This document shows positions 56,081 to 63,968 of a DNA stretch of 64,000 bases, piece after piece; position 1 is the first letter of the stretch, and every line of letters begins with the position of its first letter. Both the position numbers and the translations under genes were made by a program. Source of the DNA: Luteolibacter sp. (GTDB lineage: Bacteria; Verrucomicrobiota; Verrucomicrobiia; Verrucomicrobiales; Akkermansiaceae); NCBI GenBank assembly GCA_030696085.1, contig JAUYNL010000044.1:34698-98697 (forward strand), read 5' to 3'. The notes beneath the pieces were generated by a model. It was not told where the DNA came from and ran no database searches. It saw nothing but the letters and a program-made list of their open reading frames with translations.

Positions 56081-58828
56081 TCAACTTGGCGTTCCAGCCA
56101 GGGGAGCGCACATCTCCTCCAGCGTGCGGCCGGCGGCAAGCGCCGCGAAGTCATCGTAGCGGGATTTTTCCGCTGGAGGCCAGAAAACACCGGCGGCGAT
56201 CCTGCCCACGATCCATTCGGCGCAGTTTCCAGATGATGTTAGATCATCTTCCGAGAAGTCCGTCCATTCGCACAAATCCACGTCCGCCTCGGTGGCGCCG
56301 AGGGTGAGATAACATGGCGCGGGCACAATGCCATCGCGGGCTTTCAGCGCCACCGCGTAGAGCGGGAGTTGCAGATTCGTCCAGCGGAAGTCCGCGGGCC
56401 TGCCATTCCGCACACCGGAAAAAAGCGCCGGACACTCAGGCCCGAGATGCGCGGGCAGGGTGGTGGTGGCGGAGATCTTTTTCCGGTGCTCTTCCGCCAC
56501 GCCGGCCACCTTGCCGGTCTTGTAATCAATGACGCGAAGCTGGCCGGATCCGTGGTGGCGGTCGATGCGGTCGATCTTCGCGACGATCACCGAGGCCCCG
56601 ACAGGAATTTCGAATTTTTGTTCCACCTCGCTGACTTCCCAGCCGTCGCCGCGGATGCGGGCCTGGACTTCGGCGAACCAGCCGAGCCGCTGACGCAGCG
56701 CCTCGGTCTGGACACGCACGGCCAGTGGCGGGCGCTTGTCGAAACACTCGCCAACGACGCGATCAAGCTCGGCGGAGAGCCAGGCGTGGAGCGCGGACGA
56801 ATCTGCCAGTGAGCGGGCTTCGATATCGCGACCCCAGCGTTCCAGAATTTCGTGGGCGATGGTGCCGAAGTCGCGCGCGTTCCACTCCACGCGGCCGGGT
56901 TCCGGGCTTTGCATGCCGACTGCGTGTTTCAGGTAGAAACGGAACGGACAGGCGAGCCAGGCTGCCAGCGAGGTGACCGGCAGCCGCTGCGGAATCTCCA
57001 CCTGGCGCGGCCGCCATTGCCAATCCGCGTGCCAGCGCATGCCGGCTTCCGGAGGTTCGATCCCACGGAACAAAAATTTCACCCGCTCTGGAAGATCGCC
57101 TTGGCTGGCGGCCAGCAGCAATCGCGAGGGCAGCAGCGATTCGCCGCCGATGCCGGATTTCGCGCAGAGCACATCCACCCGTCCGCCATCGCGCCGCGCC
57201 TCGAGCATCGCCTGATAGAGAAACGCGTCGCGGGCCGCGCGGTCGGCATTTCCCGGCAGACCAAGATGTTTCCGGGCGGTTTCGCCGAGCCAGGGATCGC
57301 CCGGGTTGCGTGCCGGAACCTTGCCTTCGTTCATGCCGCAGAGCACCAGATGCCGGCCGGGTTCATAAAACAATTCGAGCCATCCCTGGACATCGATCAC
57401 CCGGCCATCTGGCGGCTGCGGCGCTGGAGAGGGGATTTCCTCCAGCATCAGATCGATCCAGAACGCGGGCTCGCGTTTTACCTGCCGCATCACCGGTGCG
57501 GCGGCCACCAGCCAGGTAGCGATGGTGGCGGCTTCATCGGCGGTTTCCGTGCCATTGGAGATGAGTTTAACTAACAAATCCTCCATGGCGGAGGGGAAAT
57601 CCCCGCGCAGGAACCCACCGCGCCAGCGTTCGAGCGCCTCTGCCGCGCGCAAGACCTCCTCTGCGGACTGCCGCCGGGCATCGGAGCGGAAACGCGCGGT
57701 CCGCATCCGGTGCCGCAGGTCGTCTGGCCGGATGACCATCCAGTCGTTGCGCAGACGGGAAAGCCTCACGGCTTTTTCGCCGCGGCTGCCGCCGACGAGC
57801 GCGGAAGTCTCGGGCATGGCTAACAGATCCGCCATGGCCGCGAGTTGCGCATCCTCCAGCCAGGCGGACCAGACCTTGAACCATCGCGCCAGGCCAGTGG
57901 CGACCGGCTGCGCCGCCGGGTGGAAGGCCGGCCAGCCAGCCCGCGTGAAGATCCGCGCCAGTTCGTCGCCCGTCGTGGTATCGGCGGATCCGAGCGCGAC
58001 CTCGTCGGACGGCGTGTGGTTTTCCGCGATGACGCGCAACGCCTCGGCCGCCTCCTGCCGCGGATCGGCCGCTAACAAAACCGATCCGCGCACGCCATCC
58101 GGCCATGGCATCGTCCGCCGCGTCCAGCATTCGAGCGGGCTGCCGAGTGCGGAAAACGCGTCCGCCTCGTTCTGCGGCGCGCCGATCAGGGCGGTGACCG
58201 TGCCATCCCACGCGAGCAGCTCTCTCTCTAACAAAGGTGGGGTTTCCGTGATGCCGGCCAGCACCACTGCGGTGATTCCCGGCGGCAGCGCCACGCCGCC
58301 CGCAAGGACGCGGCTGCGGCTTTGCAGACCCCATGCCCGGAGCCTGCGCTCCATCAGAATCTCCAGTCTTCCCAGCGCCTCCCAGCGCCCGGCTTCCACC
58401 GAGCCGCCGAGCACCCGCGCCGCCGCCGCGAGGGTGAGGCCGTTTTCCTGCAAGGTGCGGCGCAGCGTCGTGAACTCGCCGGCAAGGCCGCGCGCCCAGT
58501 CGCCTTCCGGCTCCGGCGCTTGCGGAAACAATTCCTGATAGTCCGCCCATTCGGTGATGGCTTCGAGCGTTTCGAGCCATGCCACGCGTTCCATCCAGTC
58601 CGCCGCGATCAACGGGTCAGGCGTCTTGAGCAGGGAACCGGGCGTGGCGATTTTCGGCGAAAGCAGCGCGCCCGCTTGTTCCGCGAGCGCCTCGCGCAAG
58701 CGCCGCCCGCCCTGCGAGGTGGGCACCAGCACCAGCCAGTGCGGCAGATCCTCCCGCCGCTCCAGCAACCAGCCCGCCGCCCGTTCCAAAAACGGTCCAT
58801 CCCATCCCAAAAACACGCGCTCCGTCAT
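56081..58828 (-). CDS. AddB-like PD-(D/E)XK nuclease family protein
   Basis: 915 aa from ATG 58828. The N-terminal two thirds is a UvrD/AddB-like helicase fold without a recognisable Walker A GKS/T (LGWDGPFLERAAGWLL occupies the place), so ATPase activity is doubtful. C-terminal RecB/AddB nuclease: TSLAAWLACPFRFYLKHAVG, VIVAKIDRIDRHHG and VIDYKTGK (D and K of the active site). AddB works with AddA to process double-strand ends and find Chi; addA is not in this window. Adjacent to lpxK (59 bases). Confidence 0.82.
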   Translation of the reverse strand: MTERVFLGWDGPFLERAAGWLLERREDLPHWLVLVPTSQGGRRLREALAEQAGALLSPKIATPGSLLKTPDPLIAADWMERVAWLETLEAITEWADYQELFPQAPEPEGDWARGLAGEFTTLRRTLQENGLTLAAAARVLGGSVEAGRWEALGRLEILMERRLRAWGLQSRSRVLAGGVALPPGITAVVLAGITETPPLLERELLAWDGTVTALIGAPQNEADAFSALGSPLECWTRRTMPWPDGVRGSVLLAADPRQEAAEALRVIAENHTPSDEVALGSADTTTGDELARIFTRAGWPAFHPAAQPVATGLARWFKVWSAWLEDAQLAAMADLLAMPETSALVGGSRGEKAVRLSRLRNDWMVIRPDDLRHRMRTARFRSDARRQSAEEVLRAAEALERWRGGFLRGDFPSAMEDLLVKLISNGTETADEAATIATWLVAAAPVMRQVKREPAFWIDLMLEEIPSPAPQPPDGRVIDVQGWLELFYEPGRHLVLCGMNEGKVPARNPGDPWLGETARKHLGLPGNADRAARDAFLYQAMLEARRDGGRVDVLCAKSGIGGESLLPSRLLLAASQGDLPERVKFLFRGIEPPEAGMRWHADWQWRPRQVEIPQRLPVTSLAAWLACPFRFYLKHAVGMQSPEPGRVEWNARDFGTIAHEILERWGRDIEARSLADSSALHAWLSAELDRVVGECFDKRPPLAVRVQTEALRQRLGWFAEVQARIRGDGWEVSEVEQKFEIPVGASVIVAKIDRIDRHHGSGQLRVIDYKTGKVAGVAEEHRKKISATTTLPAHLGPECPALFSGVRNGRPADFRWTNLQLPLYAVALKARDGIVPAPCYLTLGATEADVDLCEWTDFSEDDLTSSGNCAEWIVGRIAAGVFWPPAEKSRYDDFAALAAGRTLEEMCAPLAGTPS

Positions 58829-58887
58829 CGGCCCGAAGCTCACCGCATCCTCCCCGCCGTGGAAATCAAAATCTCCGCGGCCGGAAA

Positions 58888-60099
58888 CTACAGCCGGTAG
58901 GCATGCCGGGTGCGCAGGATGGATTCGAAGACGGGCTCCGGGTGGCACAGGCGGTGGATCAGATCGTCCCAGATTTCGCCGCCCTTGAGGATTTCCACCT
59001 CGATGCGCAGGAAATACACCGGCACATCGATGGACGTGGGGCGCGGGAATCGCACCGCATCCTTCTCGGTGGTGACGATGAGCTCCATGTCGCGCTCTAC
59101 GCAGCGTTGCATGAACTGATCCACTTCCTTGCGGGAAAACCGATAGTGATCGGAGAAGCGGCGGCGGATTTCCACGCGGGCACCGAGTTTTTCCAGCGAT
59201 CCCTCGAAAGCCTCGGGCACGGCGATGGCGCTGATGGCTCCCACCCACTTGTCCTTGAGGAAATCCAGCGGCTGGCGCTCGCGGGTGAAGACGTTTTCCA
59301 GATGGATCGGCCCGTGGGCGCACTCGATGATGTCCGCTGTTTTGTTATATTTCCGGATGCGGGCGATGAGCGCGTCGTTCGGGTGGCCGTTGCACTTGGT
59401 GAGAAGAATATAACTCGCGCGGCGCAGGTTTTTCGGCGGTTCGCGCAGGGTGCCGCGCGGTAACAAGGCCTCGGTGCCGAAGGGTGATCCGGAATCGACG
59501 AGCACGATGTCGATGCCGTGGGCGAGATCGAGATATTGCATGCCATCATCGAGCAACAAGGTGTCCGCCTCGAGGTGCTGGATGGCGAAACGCCCGCTTT
59601 TCACCCGGTTTTTATCCACCACCACCGAGACGCCGTCGAGATTGCGCGCGAGCATGAAGGGCTCGTCGCCGGCGAATTTCGAGTCGAGCAGCAGCGCCTC
59701 GCCGGTGGAGACGACCTTGGGCATGCGCTCGGCTGGGATGGGCTTGCCTTTGGCATCGCACCAGCGTTGGGGACGGTCGAGTTTCTTGCTTTTATAGCCG
59801 CGGGAAAGGATGGCCACGCGGCGGCCGTGATCGCGCAGCGAGCGGGCTAGCAACTCAACGACCGGGGTTTTTCCGGTGCCACCCACGGTGATGTTGCCGA
59901 TCGCCACGACCTGGGACCCAAGGTGGTGCTGGGGTTTCCAGCCGCTGCGGTAGCGCCAAAGCCGGAGTTGGACGAGAATCCGGAAAATGCCTGAAAGCGC
60001 CAGCATCAGAAAGCGCGCGACGGTGGCGCGGAAGCCCTTGGCGCGACCAAAGATCACATCCGCTCCCCAGCGTTCGAGCTCTTCGATCAGTTCCTTCAT
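58888..60099 (-). CDS. lpxK: Tetraacyldisaccharide 4'-kinase
   Basis: 403 aa from ATG 60099. Phosphorylates the 4' position of the lipid A precursor on the cytoplasmic face of the inner membrane; requires an N-terminal membrane-associated helix, seen at about residues 28-45. P-loop AIGNITVGGTGKTP near 66-79, followed by ILSRGYKSK, GDEPFMLA and LLLDDGMQYLDL. Longer than E. coli LpxK (328) mainly in the C-terminal half. Shows the organism makes phosphorylated lipid A. Confidence 0.95.
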   Translation of the reverse strand: MKELIEELERWGADVIFGRAKGFRATVARFLMLALSGIFRILVQLRLWRYRSGWKPQHHLGSQVVAIGNITVGGTGKTPVVELLARSLRDHGRRVAILSRGYKSKKLDRPQRWCDAKGKPIPAERMPKVVSTGEALLLDSKFAGDEPFMLARNLDGVSVVVDKNRVKSGRFAIQHLEADTLLLDDGMQYLDLAHGIDIVLVDSGSPFGTEALLPRGTLREPPKNLRRASYILLTKCNGHPNDALIARIRKYNKTADIIECAHGPIHLENVFTRERQPLDFLKDKWVGAISAIAVPEAFEGSLEKLGARVEIRRRFSDHYRFSRKEVDQFMQRCVERDMELIVTTEKDAVRFPRPTSIDVPVYFLRIEVEILKGGEIWDDLIHRLCHPEPVFESILRTRHAYRL

Positions 60100-60222
60100 T
60101 GCCTGCGCCGACGATGCCCCGCCGCAGCGGATTCGATCAAGCAGCAATCCGGCAATCAGGAATCCAAGTTCTTTGTTTCACGTTCTACTGGCGTGCGGGC
60201 GCCAAAGGTGATAAGGACGGCC

Positions 60223-60648
60223 ATGTTTCGTTACGGAAAATTGGCGCGTCAGGCGGTCTCGGCCATCAGCTATCTGGCGGAGAAACACGGCCCGGAGGTG
60301 AGCTGGATTTCCTCTGCGGAGGTGGGTCGGGCACGGAAAATTCCTGCCACTCTGGCGGCGAAGCTGCTGAGCCAGATGGCCACCGCTGGTCTGACGCTCG
60401 GGACGACCGGGCCCGGCGGCGGCTACCGTCTGGCGCGACCACCCGGGAAAATCCGTCTGGCGGAGATTGTCAGTTTGTTTGAGCGCGGGATGGACGAATT
60501 TCCCTGTCCCTTCGGACCGGATTTCTGCGGCACGGGCGATCCCTGCCCGCTGCACCATGATTTCCTGAAACTGGAGGAAAACGGCCGCCACTTTTTGGAG
60601 CAGACGACACTGGAGGTGTTTGAGAAGCATGCCGCCGGGGGCGGCTAG
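60223..60648 (+). CDS. Rrf2-family transcription regulator with Cys cluster
   Basis: 141 aa from ATG 60223 (AAGGA six bases upstream). N-terminal winged helix (FRYGKLARQAVSAISYLAEKHG, GPGGGYRLARPPGKIRLAEIV) and three cysteines, C95, C102 and C108, placed like the Fe-S ligands of IscR/NsrR-type regulators, so it may sense iron-sulfur status, nitric oxide or redox. No iron-sulfur assembly genes are near. Divergent from lpxK; the 123-bp gap is a candidate operator region. Confidence 0.9.
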   Translation: MFRYGKLARQAVSAISYLAEKHGPEVSWISSAEVGRARKIPATLAAKLLSQMATAGLTLGTTGPGGGYRLARPPGKIRLAEIVSLFERGMDEFPCPFGPDFCGTGDPCPLHHDFLKLEENGRHFLEQTTLEVFEKHAAGGG

Positions 60649-60662
60649 GGGTGATGAGCGTT

Positions 60663-61052
60663 TCAGAACGGCGGATCGTCGTCGAAGTCGTCCTCGTTGC
60701 GGAGCTCCGCCATGTCGGGCTCCGCGCTTTTGGCGGCCTGGCCGCGCGGGGCTGGGGCGGACGCGCCGGAGGAGGACTCCGCTGAGGCGTTCGCAGCCTG
60801 GATTTTCCAACACGAGAGGTTCACGAAATACTTGCCGTTGTATTCATTGCCGCGGATGTCGAAACTGACCTGCACGTCCTGGCCGACCTGGTATGCGTCG
60901 AGCAGCGAGCACTTGTCCTTCACGATCTCGAACTTGAGATCCTGCGGAAACTTGTCGTGCGCCGTGGTGAGCACGAATTCCCTTTTGGTGAAGCCACTGG
61001 GAAAGCTCTGGGTATCGTTGATGACTTTGATTTTTCCGGCTGCCTCATACAT
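60663..61052 (-). CDS. DUF3127 domain protein with SSB-like acidic C-terminal tip
   Basis: 129 aa from ATG 61052. Residues 1-85 match DUF3127 (GKIKVINDTQSFPSGFTKREFVLTT, QVSFDIRGNEYNGKYFVNLSCWKI), which looks like an OB fold. A Ser/Ala/Pro linker follows and the chain ends DDFDDDPPF, closely resembling the DDDIPF tip by which SSB recruits repair proteins. Suggests a single-stranded DNA- or RNA-binding role. ATG 61088 upstream region (MTPGPPEETFTA) is unlikely to be coding. Confidence 0.85.
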   Translation of the reverse strand: MYEAAGKIKVINDTQSFPSGFTKREFVLTTAHDKFPQDLKFEIVKDKCSLLDAYQVGQDVQVSFDIRGNEYNGKYFVNLSCWKIQAANASAESSSGASAPAPRGQAAKSAEPDMAELRNEDDFDDDPPF

Positions 61053-61190
61053 GGCGGTGAATGTTTCTTCCGGCGGGCCCGGCGTCAAACCCTAAGCGCC
61101 GATCATCCGGTGTTCCCCGGCACATGGGCACCATTCCTGGATGGCAGAAGCGACCGCGCTCGAGGCGTTTGCCAAAATCCAAATTCCGGT

Positions 61191-61440
61191 TCAGTCCCAG
61201 TAGAGGAGTTTCACGCGGTCGCATTGGCGATTGAGGAAGACGAATACTTTGCGCGAAAGCGGATCTTCGCGCAGCTCGTCTCGCACGACGACGCTGAGGG
61301 TGAGGATTATGGCTGCAAGGGACGGGCAGGATGATTCCTCCGCCAAGTTCCAGTTCGACGAGCGGACCGGCGAAAACGCGTCGGCTGGGCGCGGCTCCGA
61401 GTTCGAACTCGAGGAATGCCGGTGGTTCGGCTGAAATTGG
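61191..61440 (-). pseudogene. Degenerate IS66-type remnant (tnpA and tnpB ends)
   Basis: Minus-strand fragments match IS66 accessory proteins: LREDPLSRKVFVFLNRQCDRVKLLYWD (61191 to about 61275) is the end of a TnpB-like product (normally ...NRRGDRIKLLYWDGDG), and just upstream in another frame AFLEFELG...LVELELGGGIILPVP resembles the end of TnpA. Frames are broken and the DDE transposase TnpC is absent, so this is an inert scrap beside the tRNA-Cys fragment. Confidence 0.65.
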
Positions 61441-61445
61441 CAGGG

Positions 61446-61492
61446 AGGCGGAGGTGGGAATTGAACCCACGCATGACGGTTTTGCAAACCTG
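61446..61492 (-). other. 3' half of a tRNA-Cys gene, probable attachment site (att) of an integrated element
   Basis: On the minus strand: anticodon loop TTGCAAA (anticodon GCA), 3' anticodon stem, variable loop, T arm GTGGG-TTCAATT-CCCAC, acceptor strand CTCCGCC and U73, a cysteine-type discriminator. The 5' half (expected acceptor GGCGGAG) is missing; pairing is lost partway up the 5' side of the anticodon stem. Tyrosine integrases commonly recombine at this part of tRNA genes, and one is encoded 75 bases away. Confidence 0.78.
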
Positions 61493-61566
61493 CATCACCC
61501 TTTTAAAATAAAGGCTTTTTCGGCATTGGGATTGCCAAGGTATCGCTTGGTCGGTATTGGTGGCTC

Positions 61567-62748
61567 ATGAAGGAATTGCAATACAACATCAGGGAGTTCG
61601 GTAGTGGCTACCGTGTTTACGTTGGAAATGGCAAATATCGCAAGGCTGCAACAAAATTGGCGGCGGAAAACATTGTCGCGGAACTCCAGCTTGCCCAGAA
61701 AATAAGAGGGCAAGAAATGGCCAAAATCTCGGCCCCCCTTTTGGCGGAGCTTCTAAAGCAGTACGAACGATGCACGGAAGCGGGCACCACCTTGGAGGAG
61801 GCAGTTGATCACTGGGTGCCCTTGTTCAAAGCGAGGACAAAATCGCTTCCGCTCGTGGATGCGGTCAACGAGTATCTGGAAGAGGCCAAGGGCCGACTCA
61901 AGCCACCTACCCTCCGCGACAAAAAACAACGCCTGACGACCTGGGTGAACGCTCAGCCTGCAAAGGATACCACCGTCGTGGACGCCTGCGATGTCGAGAT
62001 CTTGCGGGGCTTTCTGGATGACGAACGGGAGCGGACTTCCGACCGGAACCACCGGAACATCTGGCTCGTCATCTCCGCGTTTTGCAGTTGGTGTCTGCGA
62101 CGCAATTACCTCACAGAGAATCCCTGCCGCCGGGTCGAGACTTACACCCGTGGCAGCCACGACGAAATCGCCGTATTCTTGCCCAAGCAGGCATCAGCCC
62201 TGTTGAAAATCGCCGTTGAGAATTACGACAGGGAAGTTCTCAGTTACTTGGTCCTCTCCCTATTCGGCGGTCTCCGTCCCCACGAGTTCATCACACAAGA
62301 CAAGAGTGCTGTCTGGCATCAGCTCGACTGGCAGGCAATCGGAAAAGACATCGTAAAGGGCACGAGACTCGGCAAGACCCGCAAGGCTAGGCGCATCCCG
62401 GTTGGGCCGACGCTTCTGAAGTGGATTCAGTTCATCCGCAAAAAGGAAGGAGGCAAGCTCACAGGTCCCGTGGTTCTCAACTATTCCTTCTACCAGCGCT
62501 TCCGCCGCTGGAAACGTGCCTTCGTTCCGGACTCAATTGTGATCGAAAAAGACGTGCTCCGCCATTCCTACGGAACGTATCGAGTTGTGAAACTCGGCGA
62601 AGTCGGGAAGGTGGCAGTTGAGATGGGCAACAGCGAAGCAACCGTGCGCAGCCATTACCTGAACGGCGAGAGGTCCACTCGGGAAGCCAACCAGTTCTGG
62701 GCGTTGACCCCTGAATCCTTAAAAAAAACAACAAACAGCGGGCAATAG
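61567..62748 (+). CDS. Tyrosine-type site-specific recombinase/integrase
   Basis: 393 aa. N-terminal arm and SAM-like core-binding domain, then the catalytic domain: first Arg in LFGGLRPHE (about residue 236), RHSYGTY (about 331) and the nucleophile Tyr in VRSHYLNG (about 361). The family's HxxR box is altered (DVLRHSYG) and the following His is replaced in MGNSEA, but the overall layout is intact. Placed immediately inside the tRNA-Cys 3' fragment and reading away from it, as expected for an element integrated at that tRNA. Confidence 0.9.
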   Translation: MKELQYNIREFGSGYRVYVGNGKYRKAATKLAAENIVAELQLAQKIRGQEMAKISAPLLAELLKQYERCTEAGTTLEEAVDHWVPLFKARTKSLPLVDAVNEYLEEAKGRLKPPTLRDKKQRLTTWVNAQPAKDTTVVDACDVEILRGFLDDERERTSDRNHRNIWLVISAFCSWCLRRNYLTENPCRRVETYTRGSHDEIAVFLPKQASALLKIAVENYDREVLSYLVLSLFGGLRPHEFITQDKSAVWHQLDWQAIGKDIVKGTRLGKTRKARRIPVGPTLLKWIQFIRKKEGGKLTGPVVLNYSFYQRFRRWKRAFVPDSIVIEKDVLRHSYGTYRVVKLGEVGKVAVEMGNSEATVRSHYLNGERSTREANQFWALTPESLKKTTNSGQ

Positions 62749-62758
62749 TCTGCAATGT

Positions 62759-62772
62759 TCCCCAAGCGGGGA
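62759..62772 (+). terminator. Weak hairpin after the integrase gene
   Basis: TCCCC-aagc-GGGGA, a five-pair stem 10 bases after the integrase stop, no T tract. Could slow or end integrase transcription before the convergent OGFr gene. Confidence 0.3.
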
Positions 62773-62870
62773 CGTCAATAATTTCCGGCACGGTGAACTG
62801 GACGAATAACGGGTGGAGGAGAGGTGCAGTTGGAGTTTACCAAACATGAACAGAAAAACCTCAATCCCCC

Positions 62871-63398
62871 TCACTCGGGGCTTGTCGGGATAGTGGTGAC
62901 CGCCGTCGTCCAGAATTCCTCTGAGCGCCCGACGGTGCCGGGTCGATCCGCAGCAGCCATCAACACGGCATCGAGGAAAATACGGGCCTCTTCAATGAAG
63001 CCGCACAGCATGGAGGAGCGCAGGATCCGGGTGATCCTCAGTAGGTTGTGGTTGCCTGTGGTAAGCCAGTTGTCACGGCGTTCCTCCCACCGTCCGGTGC
63101 GTCCAAGGTCGCCGGTTTCACAGATGCGGAAACCGTAGAACTCCCACATCAACTCCAGCGAGGTGCGGAAATTCCGGCGGATCACCGGGTCCCGGTAGAA
63201 CTCTACCCGGTCTTCTTCGGTGAGTAGCGGAGCCTGAGCGTTAAAGTTGCTTCGCGTCGCCAGTGGGAACAGCCATTGAATGTAATCGTGCGCCCATTCC
63301 AATTCACGGAAGTCGAACTGGTGGATGGAAGAAATCAATCGACCAACGTGGTCGGTACCGTGGCCACGGTGGAAGAGGATGAGGGGCGACAAGCTCAT
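62871..63398 (-). CDS. OGFr-domain (opioid growth factor receptor-like) protein
   Basis: 175 aa resembling the conserved N-terminal domain of opioid growth factor receptor, a mainly eukaryotic family with bacterial members: ELEWAHDYIQWLFPLATRSNFNAQAPLLTEEDRVEF followed by SLELMWEFYGFRI. The aromatic-rich DYIQWLFP and NxxAPxLT motifs are diagnostic. Function in bacteria unknown. Its start codon overlaps the stop of the phosphatase gene by four bases, so the two are translationally coupled. Lies in the putative integrated element. Confidence 0.82.
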   Translation of the reverse strand: MSLSPLILFHRGHGTDHVGRLISSIHQFDFRELEWAHDYIQWLFPLATRSNFNAQAPLLTEEDRVEFYRDPVIRRNFRTSLELMWEFYGFRICETGDLGRTGRWEERRDNWLTTGNHNLLRITRILRSSMLCGFIEEARIFLDAVLMAAADRPGTVGRSEEFWTTAVTTIPTSPE

Positions 63399-63832
63399 CA
63401 GGATCGGTGAAAGCGGTTTGCGAGCAACACTGGATGATTGACCATTTCCAATGTGGCCTCCTCGGTCTCCTCGGCAGAAAGGAAAGTTTCGAGCACCAAT
63501 TTTAGAACCAGCACGTTGGGATGCGCCTGGGGACGAATCTGGAGGAGATTCTCCACTGCCTCTTCAGTGAATTGCTCTACGCCATCGTAGTGGAGACCCC
63601 TGGCGATGAGTCCGAGAGCAAACGCAGCGCTTCTAGAAAGGCCGGCCCAGCACTGGATGAGTAGAGGCTCACCCTCCCGCCCGTCCGCGAATTCAAGTCC
63701 ATCTAGGATGTGCTGCTTCTGGGGAAATGTGATGCCAGTTTCACCTGTTTCGAGGTTCTCGGCGTCGTCAAAACGCAATGACAGCACATCTCGCAATCCC
63801 TGACGAGGCGCCAACTTCCGCCACGGCTCCAT
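63398..63832 (-). CDS. Tyrosine/dual-specificity phosphatase-like protein
   Basis: 144 aa. P-loop IQCWAGLSRSAA carries the C-x5-R signature (C61, R67) with the SRS form of dual-specificity phosphatases; the segment FDDAENLETGE upstream may hold the general-acid Asp. Cytoplasmic. In frame and upstream of ATG 63832 about 20 codons read like protein (DPDFWHSISI) but contain no start codon, so the N-terminus may be shortened. First gene of a two-gene unit with the OGFr-domain protein; substrate unknown. Confidence 0.78.
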   Translation of the reverse strand: MEPWRKLAPRQGLRDVLSLRFDDAENLETGETGITFPQKQHILDGLEFADGREGEPLLIQCWAGLSRSAAFALGLIARGLHYDGVEQFTEEAVENLLQIRPQAHPNVLVLKLVLETFLSAEETEEATLEMVNHPVLLANRFHRS

Positions 63833-63916
63833 GATCGAGATCGAGTGCCAGAAATCCGGATCGGAAGCGGATTTTTTTCCGTTAAAACGTTAAAATCGAT
63901 TGGTGCTGGTTGATCG

Positions 63917-63936
63917 GGCGATGTTCCGACATCGCC
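63917..63936. promoter_or_regulatory. Palindrome in the divergent region at the right edge
   Basis: GGCGATGT-tccg-ACATCGCC, a perfect eight-base inverted repeat, lies between the phosphatase gene (minus) and a probable plus-strand gene. A TTGAATTCAA palindrome (63947-63956) and a tandem GTTAAAAC/GTTAAAAT (around 63881-63896) are close by. Position suggests an operator or divergent promoter control site. Confidence 0.5.
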
Positions 63937-63968
63937 TGTTTGGAATTGAATTCAAACCAACCAACACC

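Noticed and set aside
61446..61492. Reading the tRNA fragment as an intact tRNA-Ala or tRNA-Cys.
   Set aside because: No matching 5' acceptor or D arm exists in the adjoining DNA; the loop gives anticodon GCA with U73, so it is a tRNA-Cys 3' half only.
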